Notes under the pieces: model-generated
Told to the model about the DNA's origin: nothing
What the model saw: the letters and a program-made list of their open reading frames with translations, nothing else
Databases searched by the model: none
Origin: Scleroderma bovista
Taxonomy: Eukaryota; Basidiomycota; Agaricomycetes; Boletales; Sclerodermataceae
Direction: 5' to 3'
DNA length: 64,000 bases
Assembly (NCBI GenBank): GCA_037178675.1
Contig: JAYMGJ010000035.1
Span: 52,375 to 116,374, forward strand
Program-made: the position numbers and the translations under genes
Part shown: one piece after another, positions 35,260 through 47,519 of the stretch
How the letters are laid out: the number at the start of each line of letters is the position of its first letter
How positions within the stretch are numbered: position 1 is the first letter of the stretch

Positions 35260-36187
35260 CTAAGAAGGCATGGTTGAAAAGATATCAGCACCTAAGAAAA
35301 TAATGACATACTCTCTGGAGAATGTGATATCTTGACCTTCCCCCCCCCCAGAATTAAAGATTTCAGGGAGCTCCATTGCAAACACATTGCAGGAGTGTGG
35401 TTTTACCTGCATTAGAATGGGCAATGACGAGAACTCTAAACCGACCAATACGATCAAAGTGTTCTCTGGCTACTAGTAGTACTTCAGGATCCATGCGAGG
35501 GGTATTTTCAGCAAGGTCGCGAGGGGAAATATTTGTGAAATTCGTGTCAATTCCGATTTCATTAGGACCCGGCGTGCGACGCATTTTATGGGCGTGAATT
35601 GCACAAAGTACAGATTTTCCTGCAGACTCGTCGGCCACCGCATCATCGAAGACACTGATATCGAGCATACTCACCGCTTGCGCTGGAAGTTGAATCACGC
35701 TTCCTCTTCCTGACTACTAGTGGAGGCGTCGTGGTAGTTACGAAAAAGCCGTCTGTCCAGGAGAGGCGAATACGACAGGATTGAGGACTAACCGGGAGCG
35801 TTGTACGACCAGTCGATATCAAAACGCTTATCAGAGCATCCTCACAAATTTGAAGACCCGCATGGGCGCAAGTGGGCGCATGTGGAACGTACCTCATATG
35901 TATTTGCTTAACCTGTGCACTTGGTTGGGAAGAAACGCGTCCAATAACTAGTACCTTACCTAGAACAAAAACGCACCTATTATTGCAGTCTAGATTCTCG
36001 TAATCCAGTTGCACCCTGCTCCAGCGCCACGCTACTACTAATCTGGTGTCCCTAGTACCTTTTCAAATCGTTCGACTCACCTAAAAGTAACATGTTCTCT
36101 TCCGGCCCGCAGACCGTCGACCACGGAATAATCTTGACCCGAATCAAAAAGATATGTGCAGACCTGGATGGTGGAATGCTGTCTCAT
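35260..36187 (-). pseudogene. P-loop NTPase (mushroom G-domain type) fragment
   Basis: The recognisable part is REHFDRIGRFRVLVIAHSNA followed by GKTTLLQCVCN, a Walker A of the small G-domain-like family abundant in Agaricomycetes (normally a GRANAGKT-type loop). The usual next element, ELPEIFNSGG, is present but one base out of frame, and a run of ten C (35340-35349) follows. After that only GEGQDITFSRE remains; the later G motifs are missing. Upstream, minus-strand frames (MRQHSTIQVCTYLFDSGQDY from 36187; SCRIRLSWTDGFFV) look like the gene's N-terminal exons, but exon joins are unclear. Truncated and probably non-functional. Confidence 0.6.
35340..35349 (+). repeat. poly-C tract, 10 bases
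   Basis: Ten consecutive C at 35340-35349 inside the P-loop fragment. It adds glycines to the minus-strand frame and is a likely site of length change. Confidence 0.9.
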
Positions 36188-36377
36188 AGTAACGTCCACA
36201 ATATTATCATGAAAGGGGAAGGCAAGTAACAACCATGTGTTCCTCTCGCCGAGTCGGGATCGAATTTTGAGCTAACTGGGAGATAGGTTATCCAAAGGGG
36301 TGTGATTATGGGAATCAGATATAGAATGGTAAATGATTGATGATTACAATAATTGTAGGTTATGTTATACTCGAGGC

Positions 36378-38777
36378 TCAAGACACAGGGTCTCTCACAA
36401 ACAACCATTTATCTCCAATGCGCTGCATCCGACCTCCACGGGTTTGAATTTTGACCGATGTCGAGTCATGGTGTCCATCAGAGCACTGGTCCTCTTCTTT
36501 TTCAGCGCCAGCACTCTCGCCAAGTACAATGGCGTCCGTGCCAGTGTATTCCGCATTCGAGTGTTCCCATTGTCCTGCCTCCCTATAGTCGCTGCGATCG
36601 AATTGCCTTTCGCCTCCATTTATGCTGCCTCGTCCCCCTCCTTGCCACCCTCCATTTCCTCTAAAACCTTGCTCCGTACCTTCAAGTCGATGGAACTGGC
36701 TTTGAGAGTTGTCATAGTGACAGCCTGTAGCACCGGCTAAAGCAATTCCTCCAGCCAAGATGAACTGCATGAGTTCTTCTTGTGACGGGATGTAGTCGTA
36801 TGTAGTTTTCCACATGTTTCCTAGTGCTTCCCACGATGAGGGAGCAGTGGCATCAAACGCTGAGATATCAAATTGATCTAGTCCTCGCTGCTCCGATACC
36901 GCTGAATTCGAGGCATGCGTGTCAGTACTCTGCGCAGGTGTATTCGCAGCTACCGAAGGCAACTGGTCTGATACAGGTATACGACAATCTGGCGCAGCTG
37001 CGGAGTCAGGAACTACAGATGGAACCACTGGAGCTTGAGTTGGTGTGTCTTCGCTTGACACTGGTCTGGGAGGTGTAACCGAGGACGGTCTGAGATCACG
37101 TCCGAATTCGTCTTTACCACCTTCAGGTATAGCTGAGCTGGGGAGCTCAGTACGACTGGGTTCTTTATCGCTTGTATGGCGGCGAGGCGGACTGTGTTGA
37201 CGCGTATCGCGTCCTTCGAATCTTCGCGGACTACGAGAGCGGTTATCTCGAGGCCGTGACGGTGGATCCCAATGAAAGCGATCACCTTCCCATCTATTTC
37301 GTCGGCCACGGTAGCTATCACGGTGACCGCCACGATGGACGAAGCGGTCATCACGACGGTCGTTGTAAGATTTTAAACGTTCGGGATGACCACTAGATCG
37401 CGGATCCCCAGGGTGTAAATTGGAACGAGGATGTGTCCCCGGAAGTGACTGAGAAGATGCAGTGGATTTGTCTGACAAAGTTTCTAGTGGGGCACGTGCT
37501 TGGTCACTGGACGCCTGGGGAGACAAAGCAGGCTGTGACTGTACACTATTTCCAAGCTTGGCGGTCAACGCCAACTGTTGCAGCAATGCTAGTTGCGCTT
37601 GCCCAAGTTGTGGCGTTACATTGTTTGGTGGTGTTTGGCTAGAATGAAAGGTCAGGTCAATGATCTGGGCTTGCATTCCGCTAGAAAAGGGTCACCTATT
37701 GGTAGGAATCTGGCCAGTTACTTGAGCGGCTTGCCCAAGTAGCGACAACAACATTGACTGCACGTCCACATTGGGTGTAGTTGATGATGGCGGAGAAAGC
37801 GGTGGGGTCGGAGAATTTCCGGGCGCTCCGACTATAACGTGTTGGCTGGGAGGCGATGGCCTTATAGCGGACTCTGACAGAAAACAACCAGACCATGTTT
37901 CAGCAACTGAATACTCATTCCATTGAGGCAAAGTGCCAGCAAAAAATAGCTAGAATTACACGAGCAGAAGAAATACTTAGCGGATACGTATGACTCGTGA
38001 TAAGCACCTTTTGTAACGTCTGTCAACATATCCCTCAGTCGTGTTAGTACTGTCGACGGAAATGTATTTGATTTGATCCATATATCCAGAACTTTCTTCG
38101 TTTTTTCCTGTGGTTGAATGGCAGTAAGAACGATACACTGTTACAAACAGGTCGCCAAGAAGGGAGGGGGCATAGCCGTATGACAAAAACTCGTTACGAG
38201 CTGTTTATGCATCTTGCAGTGTTGTGGGTAATATCGGCATCACGGTAGTACAATAATGAAAGACCGCAGTTACCACCCTGTCGTGGTGGACCTGGTGTTG
38301 CACGGAAATGCATTCTTATGACTAACCTTGGCTTCGGGGTTGCCTATTGCAATCATGTCTTGGAAGAGACTGTCCAAGACGCCTTCAATCTTGAGGAGAA
38401 AGGTTGCAGCATTACCTTTTTCCGAGTTGAGACCACCCGTTATGGCATTCTTGGTCACCGCACTCCTGGCAGCACGAGCAAGAGCATCAAAAGCATATAG
38501 ACTCGACACCTTGGCAGAGTTCGGCAGTGATTTATGCGTTCGATAGAGAATGGCAACGAGCTTTGTGTCGTCCTGCAAAAATGTGATTGAGGAACCACGA
38601 AAGGGTACTGGGCTATACCTGAAGAGCTTTCATTGCGATCTCGGTCAGCCTGGCCATTTTCGATGCCGACAATCGCTTTGCATTGACGACCTCTTCCAAA
38701 GTACTCTCGAACTCCTGCAAATACAGGTCAATAAAACTGATGGTTAATGTATTTAGACACACATTGAGGGATGCCAT
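36378..38777 (-). CDS. CID-domain (Pol II CTD-interacting) RNA-processing protein
   Basis: The N-terminal CID domain comes from several exons: MASLN joined to EFESTLEEVVNAKRLSASKM, ARLTEIAMKALQ, DDTKLVAILYRTHKSLPNSA, KVSSLYAFDALARAARS, and TKKVLDIWIKSNTFPSTVLT. CID domains bind phosphorylated CTD of RNA polymerase II (Nrd1, Seb1, SCAF4/8, Pcf11). The rest is Ser/Pro- and Gln-rich, with an Arg-rich region (HRDSYRGRRNRWEGDRFHWD; RDNRSRSPRRFEGRD) and an RGG-like patch, ending GDKWLFVRDPVS-stop. I see no RRM, unlike Nrd1/Seb1, and no Pcf11 zinc fingers. Nearest role: transcription termination or RNA 3' processing in the nucleus. The start 38777 lies 137 bp from PET117 on the other strand. Confidence 0.8.
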
Positions 38778-38914
38778 GACCTCCACGCATGCGTTACCTG
38801 TAGAAAAAGGGCGAGAAACGGAGGGGATGTAAGCGTCAGCCAGCAAGGATGGTATTTACTTGTGTTGTGGCACTTGTCAGTGATTTGTCGCGTGCCAATC
38901 TGGCACAAGCAGCC

Positions 38915-39207
38915 ATGTCTTCCCGTGCGAAGGCGGCCTTAGTCGCATCTTGCGCTATCTCATCCTTGATCATCTGGGGAGTACACTACCAACAGTCCAA
39001 AGAACGCGAGGTGTGTACATCATATTCCTTCAGTACTGATCTCAATGCACACAGGACATGTATAAAGGGGTACTGCGTGATGACGAGCGCAGGAAGGAAA
39101 AGATGAGAAGGCGTGAGGAAGAGTTCCGTGTATCTCAGCGCAAGCGTGAGGTCTACGAACGTGTTCAGACGATTGCTTCATCCAAAGAAACCTCCAATGA
39201 CCCATAA
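38915..39207 (+). CDS. PET117: cytochrome c oxidase assembly factor PET117
   Basis: Small mitochondrial inner-membrane protein that supports heme A synthase (Cox15) complexes. Exon 1 is 38915-39010, intron 44 bp (gtgtgt...cacacag), exon 2 is 39055-39207, giving 82 residues. An N-terminal membrane helix (KAALVASCAISSLIIWGVHY) is followed by the family signature QQSKERE-DMYKGVLRDDERR, then a charged helix (KEKMRRREEEFRVSQRKREV) and stop. Size and layout match the family well. Confidence 0.93.
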
Positions 39208-39880
39208 AGAGCCTCCCGCCTGAACATGGCTGTTTCACTTTCTCGTCACCTCTGAAGCCCGGGGCAATACTTCGGTTATCACAATGTCCAACAAAACCAC
39301 TGTCACATGTGCTGTTCGTGCTGCAACATGTCCATTTGCTTGCTAGGCCTAGTCGTTACAACCCAGTGGATTTTCGTTGCATAATAACCATCAGAATGGC
39401 ACATAACTGCACAAGCTACCGAACCCCTCCTTGTACACCCCACGGTCAGGCTCTCTACGGATGTAAGTTACTGTGATATGATCAATCTGCATGAAATGAC
39501 ACATCGCACGTTTCATGGCAATCACTCCGTATTCATTAGAACAGGCGCTGTAACACTTCAATTGTGTATAGTCCAACCTAGTTCAACTTTCAGTCCATGC
39601 ACTGTATTTCCGTGAGGAGTACAGAACTTGGCTCGTAAGTTGTCCTATGTATGATTTCTTTTCTTCATATCTCTCAGTACCTAGGGGTGGAGAAGTGGAT
39701 GTCACGTGAGATCACAGCCATCCAAAAGCTTGAAAATTTAGCACCCATTTTCCTCTAGGCTCTGGTCCATACAGTCAACGCACGGCGGTGTGTCAAGGAG
39801 GTGTCCACAGGTATCTACCTGCCTAAACTTTTGTTTTTGTTCTTATCTTCGGGTTAGGTTCTGCAGCCGCCATTCAAAAA
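39208..39880. other. intergenic, no gene seen
   Basis: About 670 bp between PET117 and the F-box gene. Only one short minus-strand frame (39391-39576), with no motif. Confidence 0.45.
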
Positions 39881-41340
39881 ATGCATCAAGTCTTGCTCAT
39901 CGACGAGACGCTACGAGTTATCCTTGAATTCTGCCTGGATGATGGCAAGAGTTCTCTCTGCTGCGTCGCCCGATGCTGTAAAGCTTGGAAGGATCCTGCC
40001 CTCGATTGTATATGGAGACACCTCCCGTCAGCTGTGCCCTTGATGGCTATACTTCCGGGTTTCTCGGTCGATACCAAGACCGGGACCATCGTACGTCACT
40101 TTAAATGCAAGGGTCCTCACGACTTAACTTATTAATGCAGAAACTAAAGAAACATATACGAGATGAGAACCTTACTGCTTTCATTGGATATGCGAGCCGT
40201 GTCCAATATATTTCTTTCCATCACCAAATTAAGGCGAGACCTGACATCTGGCTTCGTTTGTGCAAATCGGGATACCTGCTACCCAGCCTTCAAGGTTGCT
40301 GCATTGGGGGCCCAGCAGTTCGCGATTTACGTTTGTGCACGAGTCTTTCTCCTCGGTTGCAGAAGATTTCACTAAACGTGGGCTACGCGATGTCCGAATT
40401 GGCGTCCATATTAACACACAGTGTCCTTGTGCAATTGAAAGAGAATCGTTCCCTCCAATGCTTGGCGATCAGAGGATACAATACAACATGCTTGCGACAG
40501 CCATTCAGCGCGCTGGCTACGCTGCAGTCGCTCTGGCTTTATCTTTCGATGATCACCGAGCCAACTTTCATGGCTATCTCGTCATTACCTGTCTTGTCGG
40601 ACCTCGATATCCATGCAACAACCTTGTCCTTCGAACGCCTATCAGGCGCAGTAATAGATCACTGCGGACGAGGCGAACCATTCTTCCAATCTCTGCGTTG
40701 TTTAACGGTTCGCGCCCAGTTATCCGTCATAAAATTGATATTACGGCACATCCCTTTCAATAATTTGCTTTCTCTTCACATGGACATTGACAATGGAACC
40801 CTGTCAATACCGTGGCATTCCACTCTAATGACCATAACTACCGCAACTTCACAGTTATATGAACTAATTTTAGAGGATATAGTACTCACCGATGACCCAC
40901 GCAATATCCAACTATACCCCCCAGACAACGCGCTCACGATAGACAACCTCCGTTTACTTTCAAAACTCCCAATCCGACACCTTATATTGGATGTCTCACT
41001 TGTTCCGGACCTAACCGACGCTGACATCGAGGAAATAGTGACCTGGTGGCCTTTCTTAGAGTCACTGCACTTGGGGGTGGATACTGCGCTCGAGAATATG
41101 CAGTCAGCTTGGAAACCCAGGATGACACTTGCATCGCTTTACGCTCTGGGAAAGGGGTGCAGGCAACTCAGTGACCTGGTAATCGCCCTTGATGTAGCGT
41201 CAACTATCCCCGAAATATTATGCAAAGAGCATCGGCGACTCTCTTCTCTGACCATCAGTTCTCATTCGAGGCCCAACCCAGATTCACTCCCGGTCTTTCT
41301 TAAATCGCTCTTTCCTTGCTTGCAGGAAGTTACTCGATGA
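39881..41340 (+). CDS. F-box protein with LRR-like region
   Basis: Mushroom-type F-box protein of 469 residues; such proteins are expected to offer substrates to SCF ubiquitin ligases. Exon 1 (39881-40090) holds the F-box-like start, DETLRVILEFCLD and CCVARCCKAWKDPALDCIWR. One intron (40091-40140, gtacgt...aatgcag, 50 bp) leads to a single long exon of leucine-rich irregular repeats (LQKISLNVGYAMSELASIL; LATLQSLWLYLSMITEPTFM; LSKLPIRHLILDVSLVPDLT; WWPFLESLHLGVD), ending CLQEVTR-stop. These genes form large expanded families in Agaricomycetes, so no specific target can be given. Confidence 0.85.
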
Positions 41341-41649
41341 CACATTGGTGATCATTTGGATGCTTGGGACAGCGTACAGGACAATTTTGATCGGTTCAGT
41401 ATCATGCTGGGGCAGGAATAAACTTAGACGCCTTAGAATTCCTCTAGAGCAGTATTATATTTAGATATCGTAGATTGTTCGTGTAAATGGAGACCTCATT
41501 TTTGCAAGTGGAGTGAAAGAATTTTGAGACCAGAAGGCACGTTATGATCGCACAGTATGATAAAGCTTGTAATTCACAGCAGCTACATTCAACATATGCA
41601 TTGGCTCGCAGGGCGGACATTTATGGCTAAGTCATCTTGAATAAAGTGT
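41341..41649. other. convergent 3' region
   Basis: Short spacer between the F-box stop and the ubiquitin-eS31 stop; no gene seen. AT-rich, as expected for two converging 3' UTRs. Confidence 0.4.
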
Positions 41650-42336
<687 letters not shown>

Positions 42337-42517
42337 GTTTTGGATGCCTCTGTCTATCCAGCGAACTTAACGGTGGAGTCGTCGACAAGGCAAGAGCCTG
42401 CAGTCTGGACGAAGTTGTAGTGATACAAAAAGCACAGATGAAACCTTAGTCATCTGCGTTGATGGCCCGTGCGCGAGAAATGAGTGCTGACTAAGCGGCT
42501 GAGATAAGTCTTGGCAA

Positions 42518-42533
42518 GCGCGTCGCGTCGCGT
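42518..42533. promoter_or_regulatory. overlapping MCB-type sites upstream of RFC3
   Basis: TCGCGT occurs twice, overlapping by one base (42523-42528 and 42528-42533), preceded by GCGCGT (42518-42523). The cluster lies 44-59 bp upstream of the RFC3 start. WCGCGW is the core recognised by fungal MBF complexes at DNA-replication genes. Use by the Mbp1-like factor in this window is inferred. Confidence 0.5.
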
Positions 42534-42576
42534 ATGTTACTACTACAAGACTCAAGCTAAAGTCTACAACCACACA

Positions 42577-43952
42577 ATGGACAGTGACGACCAGATGGAG
42601 GTGGACTCTGCCATCCCATTTTCATCGAAGGGAAAGGGAAAGGCAGTTGAAGATGCTTCGCCGTACGGGAATGAAACGTTACCTTGGCACGTACTAGCCA
42701 TCTTGCATTGATTGTTTACATCGATATTCATGGTGATTGTACTAGGGTTGAGAAATATCGCCCAGTCACCTTGGATGATGTCGTATCTCACAAGGATATT
42801 ACAACAACCAGTAAGTAACTCGCCTCCTTGGTTGCCTCCCAGGATGATTCCACGGCATGCAGTCGAGAACTTTATTCAGAAGAATCGTCTTCCACATCTT
42901 TTGTTTTATGGGCCACCTGGTACAGGAAAAACGTCAACCATCTTAGCTGTTGCAAGGCGGATATATGGCCCAGAGTACAGGAAACAGATCCTAGAGGTGG
43001 GTCAAGCACCACCATGATCAGGTGGGGTTACTCGTGTCCTCATGACTCTATAAGCTTAACGCCTCGGACGACCGAGGAATTGACGTTGTTCGCGAACAAA
43101 TCAAGCAATTTGCAGAAACGCGCACGTTGTTCTCCAAGGGCTTCAAGCTCATTATCCTCGATGAAGCGGACATGATGACACAGCAAGCACAAGCCGCCCT
43201 TCGCCGCGTCATTGAGCAATACACCAAAAATGTTCGCTTTTGCATCATATGTAATTATGTGAACAAGATCGCACCTGCAATTCAAAGCCGGTGCACCAGA
43301 TTCCGCTTTTCTCCCTTGCCCATGGGCGAGGTCGAGAAGAGAGTGATCAATGTGGTGGAAGCAGAAGGGTGGGTATGCTTACGGCGACCATGATCTGGTT
43401 TTGAAGCATAATTCCAGAGTGAAATTGACGCCCGATGGCAAAAATGCGCTACTCAAACTTTCCAAGGGCGACATGCGCAGGGCCCTCAATATCCTTCAAG
43501 CCTGTCATGCTGCGTATGACTCTGTTGGGGAGACTGAGGTCTATAACTGCACCGGAAATCCTCATCCCTCCGACGTAGAGACGATCGTAAATTCCATGCT
43601 CTCTGATGAATTCACTACATCATACCAGTGTACGTTCCGAGACGCCCAACCCTTTTATTCTGACTTGGCGTTCTGTAGTGGTGAATGCGTTGAAGACTGA
43701 ACGTGGCCTCGCCCTTCAGGACTTGCTAACTGGTGCTTACGAGTATGCAGAAACAATCGATCTGAGGCCTCATGCTCGTGTATATCTCCTTGATTTCCTT
43801 GCAACAGTCGAGTGAGTAAGGCCTGTTATTCATTCCACTAAATTGCTCACTGGATCAGGCATCGGCTATCCACTGGCGCCAGTGAGAAGATTCAGTTGTC
43901 TGCCATGATTGGTGCTTTCAAGAATACTGTAGAGCTTATGGCGAAGCAGTAA
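42577..43952 (+). CDS. RFC3: replication factor C small subunit 3 (yeast Rfc3, human RFC5)
   Basis: AAA+ subunit of the clamp loader that places PCNA on primed DNA. Start at 42577 ([10 protein letters not shown]). Then [20 protein letters not shown] (RFC box), [20 protein letters not shown] (Walker A), [40 protein letters not shown] (Walker B, DEAD), [26 protein letters not shown] (SRC sensor) and [16 protein letters not shown]. The C-terminal collar domain ends [13 protein letters not shown]. The IICNY and ICLE-like collar sequence fits the Rfc3 branch better than Rfc2/4/5. The first intron (42687-42745) fits only as GC-AG: it joins TG to G to make the Trp of LPWVEKYRP. About six introns. 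Shares a 240-bp divergent promoter with ubiquitin-eS31. Confidence 0.95.
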
Positions 43953-44049
43953 GTGGAAGTGGCGAGAACAGGAGAGTCCACTGCATAGAGCATGTATATT
44001 CTACTTTTTAGCTACAAAGTTGCAAAAGAGCCCCTGTCCAGTTATAGCA

Positions 44050-44057
44050 TCACGTGA
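44050..44057. promoter_or_regulatory. palindromic E-box TCACGTGA
   Basis: A perfect 8-bp palindrome with the CACGTG core lies 50 bp upstream of the ZW10-like start. This is the consensus of Cbf1/USF-type bHLH factors. Function is not shown. Confidence 0.35.
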
Positions 44058-44106
44058 CCAGCCCTCAATTGCTCCACGTTCGGACACGCGGAAGCGTTGC
44101 ACTGTC

Positions 44107-47100
44107 ATGGCCTTTCCCTTACCTTCTCATCTCCCTCGCAAGGTTGACGTGTCATCTCAAACGCTGTCCAAGCTTGATTCTGCGACATGGAAAACGTTGG
44201 ACTCCTCAGTTGCATCGTCCTGGAGAACAGAGCTCGATGAGTGCATTCGCCAGACAAAGGTCAGCATTCACCTCATACAACCTCAGAGCTTTGACTTAAT
44301 GTTCCGGTACAGAACCGAATTCACGACCGTATGCGCACTGACTCGGCTGCCTTTAATGCACAACTATCGTCCGCGAAATCTGCTCAAGAGCGACTGTCAA
44401 ATATGTCACATGCTGTCAATACTTTGAACCACACTGTATTCGATCCCAAGGTGAATTATTTGCTGCCTTCTAGTCTTTTTTTGCTCAATCATAGAAGTCC
44501 GGGATCACTTCTATACTCCTTACGGCGCTTAGGCAACATCAAGTTCTCGCTCAAGCGTCTTTGAACGCTGATGTCATGCATGCTTCGCTACTCCATCTTG
44601 CAAAATGCAAGACACAGCTCGAAGCAGTACAGAAGTTGACTGACACTGGTGACCTTCCTACAGCGGTACTTAAGTGTTCAGGGCTCAGCTCTTTACTTGC
44701 GGTTGCACCAGGTCCACTAGGTGAGGCTTGTGTGACCGGTGATATGAAAGTGCGTAATTAGCAGCTGGTTCTATGGCTATTCATGTATTCGTTTCAGAAA
44801 ACGCTGGTTGTAATTGAGAACCGTATCTCTGAACTATTGGGGCAAGCTTGTTCACAATGTCTTCACGTATCCGAGCAGGAGATAGTCATTCGTTCGTCTG
44901 TACTCGGTCTGTTAGCCACATGTTCTACTGCTTCCTCCAGTGACATCTACTGCAGTTCCAGGCTCAAAGGCTCCTTTGCCATTATCCGCCGTTCTCTCGT
45001 CGCTCTCACATATTACTCTATCTGCTCATCTGAGTAGTTTGCGACGCAACCTCACCACCTATCATTTTGACAATACCCTTCGGAATGGGTATTCGATGGT
45101 TTCCACTGTTGAGGATGACTCATCGGGTTCGGTTGTCCACAAGTTACAACGTTTCACTTCAAACGGTTCCGCTTCTCGCGATGCCTCACTCAGAAACCTT
45201 TCGAACCTTCTTGACTTCCTCAACGAAAAAGTATTCCCTCACCTACCCCCTGTCCAGAGGACAGGTTTTCCGCGCAGTCTTGTCAAACCTCTAACAACGT
45301 CAATCATGGCAAACTTTCTGGTTCCTTCGTTACCTTCAACACTGGAAGCCCTCCCTGATTTTCTTGAATTAACTCGCAAAGCTGTGGAATTCGAGTCCCG
45401 GTATATCGCAGGTCTCCTCGGAGGCGACTCAGCCGATAGTGAAATAAGGGCATGGGCGGATAACGTTTGTATTCACTATGAAAAGGCCAGACGGATATAC
45501 ATCCTTGACGCCTTTCGGGATGTGGTCTTGGAACGTGCTACTCTCAAAGGGCAGACATTCTTGGCAGAATTCGTCGCATGTCCTCCGACCTCGAGCGTTC
45601 ATGGCAAGGCATCTGTCCTACAAGAGGACAGCATCACGAAGATTAGCCCGACCTCCGAAGCTGACGCATGGAATTTAGACGACCAGAGCTTTGCAACGTC
45701 ATCTTCTAAATCAGCTGTGGATGATAGCAGCTGGGGCTTCGATGATGACATTGACCAGTCGGGACAGATAGAGGGGGATTTGCCCACTCCTGAAGCAGAA
45801 GCAGAAGTGGACCCTGATGATGCCTGGGGTTGGAACGATGATGAGCCGTCCGAACAACCTGAAGCTGATCCAGCTGATGGATCTGCAACAAAGCCTTCAG
45901 AAGGAGGAATGTGGGATAATGACCCGTGGGCTGACAGTACCGATGTCCACGAATCCACTGTACCCATAAATTTGCCTACACGACCAGTACCGCCGACAGG
46001 AGTCCCCCCGAAGTCACAGAAAATGAACCCTGAACAACGAGAGACCAATGGTCATGCCAATCATGGCTCTTCAAATCTCTCTCATGTCACCAAGGAGACC
46101 TATCCCGTCTCTACTCTTATAACCGACATTATCCAGACTGTCGAGAAGTGTCTCCAAGAGGGAAAGTCTCTCGCATCCTCTGGTATCTTTTCCTCGCCTT
46201 CGATGTCTACGTCCTCTCCTGGAACCTTGATCATGCATTCTGGTGCTCTGGTCATCGACTTGTACTGTGCATTATACCCTGTTGCAGCCGCCTCACGTCT
46301 ATCTCAGCCTGCGCAGCATATGCAGCACTCTAATGACTGCTACTACCTATCCGAAGAACTGAACCGGGTGCTGTTACAGACAGAAGAATTTTCAGATGTC
46401 AAAGGCAAACTGAAGGAACGTAGGGATGATTTGAATGTTCTTACGGACAGCTGGTTCCACGAAGGAATCGTCAGTTTCCGATTCCTCGTGGAATACACGT
46501 ATTGCTGACCCAGTCTCCGTCAGGACAAGCAAGTCATGGCTTTGAATGATCTCCTCGGAGGTGCGAATGGATTCATCGGAACTTCGGATCAAGATCGCTA
46601 TGACGAATATGAAACGGTGGTTATGGCAGTTCTCCGAAACATTCGTAGTGTAGCGCAGGCTTGGAAGGTGTGTTTATTTCTGACAGATGTTGAAATACCT
46701 GACCCCTTTTGTAGCCTGTTCTTCCGAACTCCAAGTATTACCTCGCCATAGGGAACGTAGTCGACAACGCTTTATCACGGATACTTGACGACATCTTGGC
46801 AATACCGGATATACCAGAGGTGGAGTCGCATAAGCTGAGCGAGCTTTGCAGGATACTTGCTTCCCTCGAAGGGTTATTTGTCAAGAGCACGGATGAGGCG
46901 AGAATGCTTCTCTTATCACTTGGGCCAGCGTTAACAGTCGAGTAGTCATCCCTTGTAGTTTCTTTTGTCCCTTCGTGGTTGAAATTCTCCTACCTATCGG
47001 AACTCCTGGTAAGTAATCAAAATGTAATTCGCCCAGCAGGACTGACATTCCCTACAGGAAGCCTCTATAGCAGACCTTACCTATCTTTTCGAGGAAGGCG

Positions 47101-47216
47101 CACTAGTGGATTTCGAGATTGATGAACTTGTCAAGCTTGTCCGCGCTTTGTTTGCGGATACCCCGTTGAGAGCAAAGACGTTGGAGAAGATTATGGGTGG
47201 CCACCCCATCCGGTGA
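44107..47216 (+). CDS. ZW10/Dsl1-type vesicle tethering protein
   Basis: Subunit of the Dsl1/NRZ tether that docks COPI vesicles at the ER. Start 44107 (MAFPLPSHLPRKVDVSSQTL). Helical N-terminal exons (ELDECIRQTK; ECLSNMSHAVNTL-like; LLHLAKCKTQLEAVQKLTDT) are followed by a long exon with an acidic, Trp-containing linker near 45640-45940 (DDSSWGFDDDIDQSGQ; DDAWGWNDDEPSEQP). That WxxF/WGW-type linker is like the COPI-binding lasso of Dsl1. The conserved C-terminus is FVPSWLKFSYLSELLEASIA, then ALVDFEIDELVKLVRALFAD, ending MGGHPIR-stop. Between the two last blocks the frame meets TAG at 46943; an intron 46880-46945 with a weak donor (gtcaag) would remove it. Confidence 0.85.
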
Positions 47217-47519
47217 CAGTGGGATCTTCAAACTGCCTCTTGCTCATCATATGCATGAACTTCCGTTACTTGGCGTGTTCTGACCATCAATACCACTTAC
47301 ATTTATTGTTCTCGTTATGTCATGCAATTGTGGGCGATTGAGATGAACAGCAAGTACCTGATTAGCTCGAAATAAGCTCAGTTATACTGTAGTTTTGATG
47401 CATTGAAGGTGAAGAGGATGAGAATAAGATCCAACTAGATTGGCTGACTGAGCAGTTAATATTAGGTCATCTCCAATGTAAGTCACTTTCCAAGCCAAGT
47501 ACCTGTTCCGCACAACAAT
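47217..47519. other. intergenic
   Basis: About 300 bp holding the ZW10 3' end and EMC5 promoter; nothing else seen. Confidence 0.4.
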
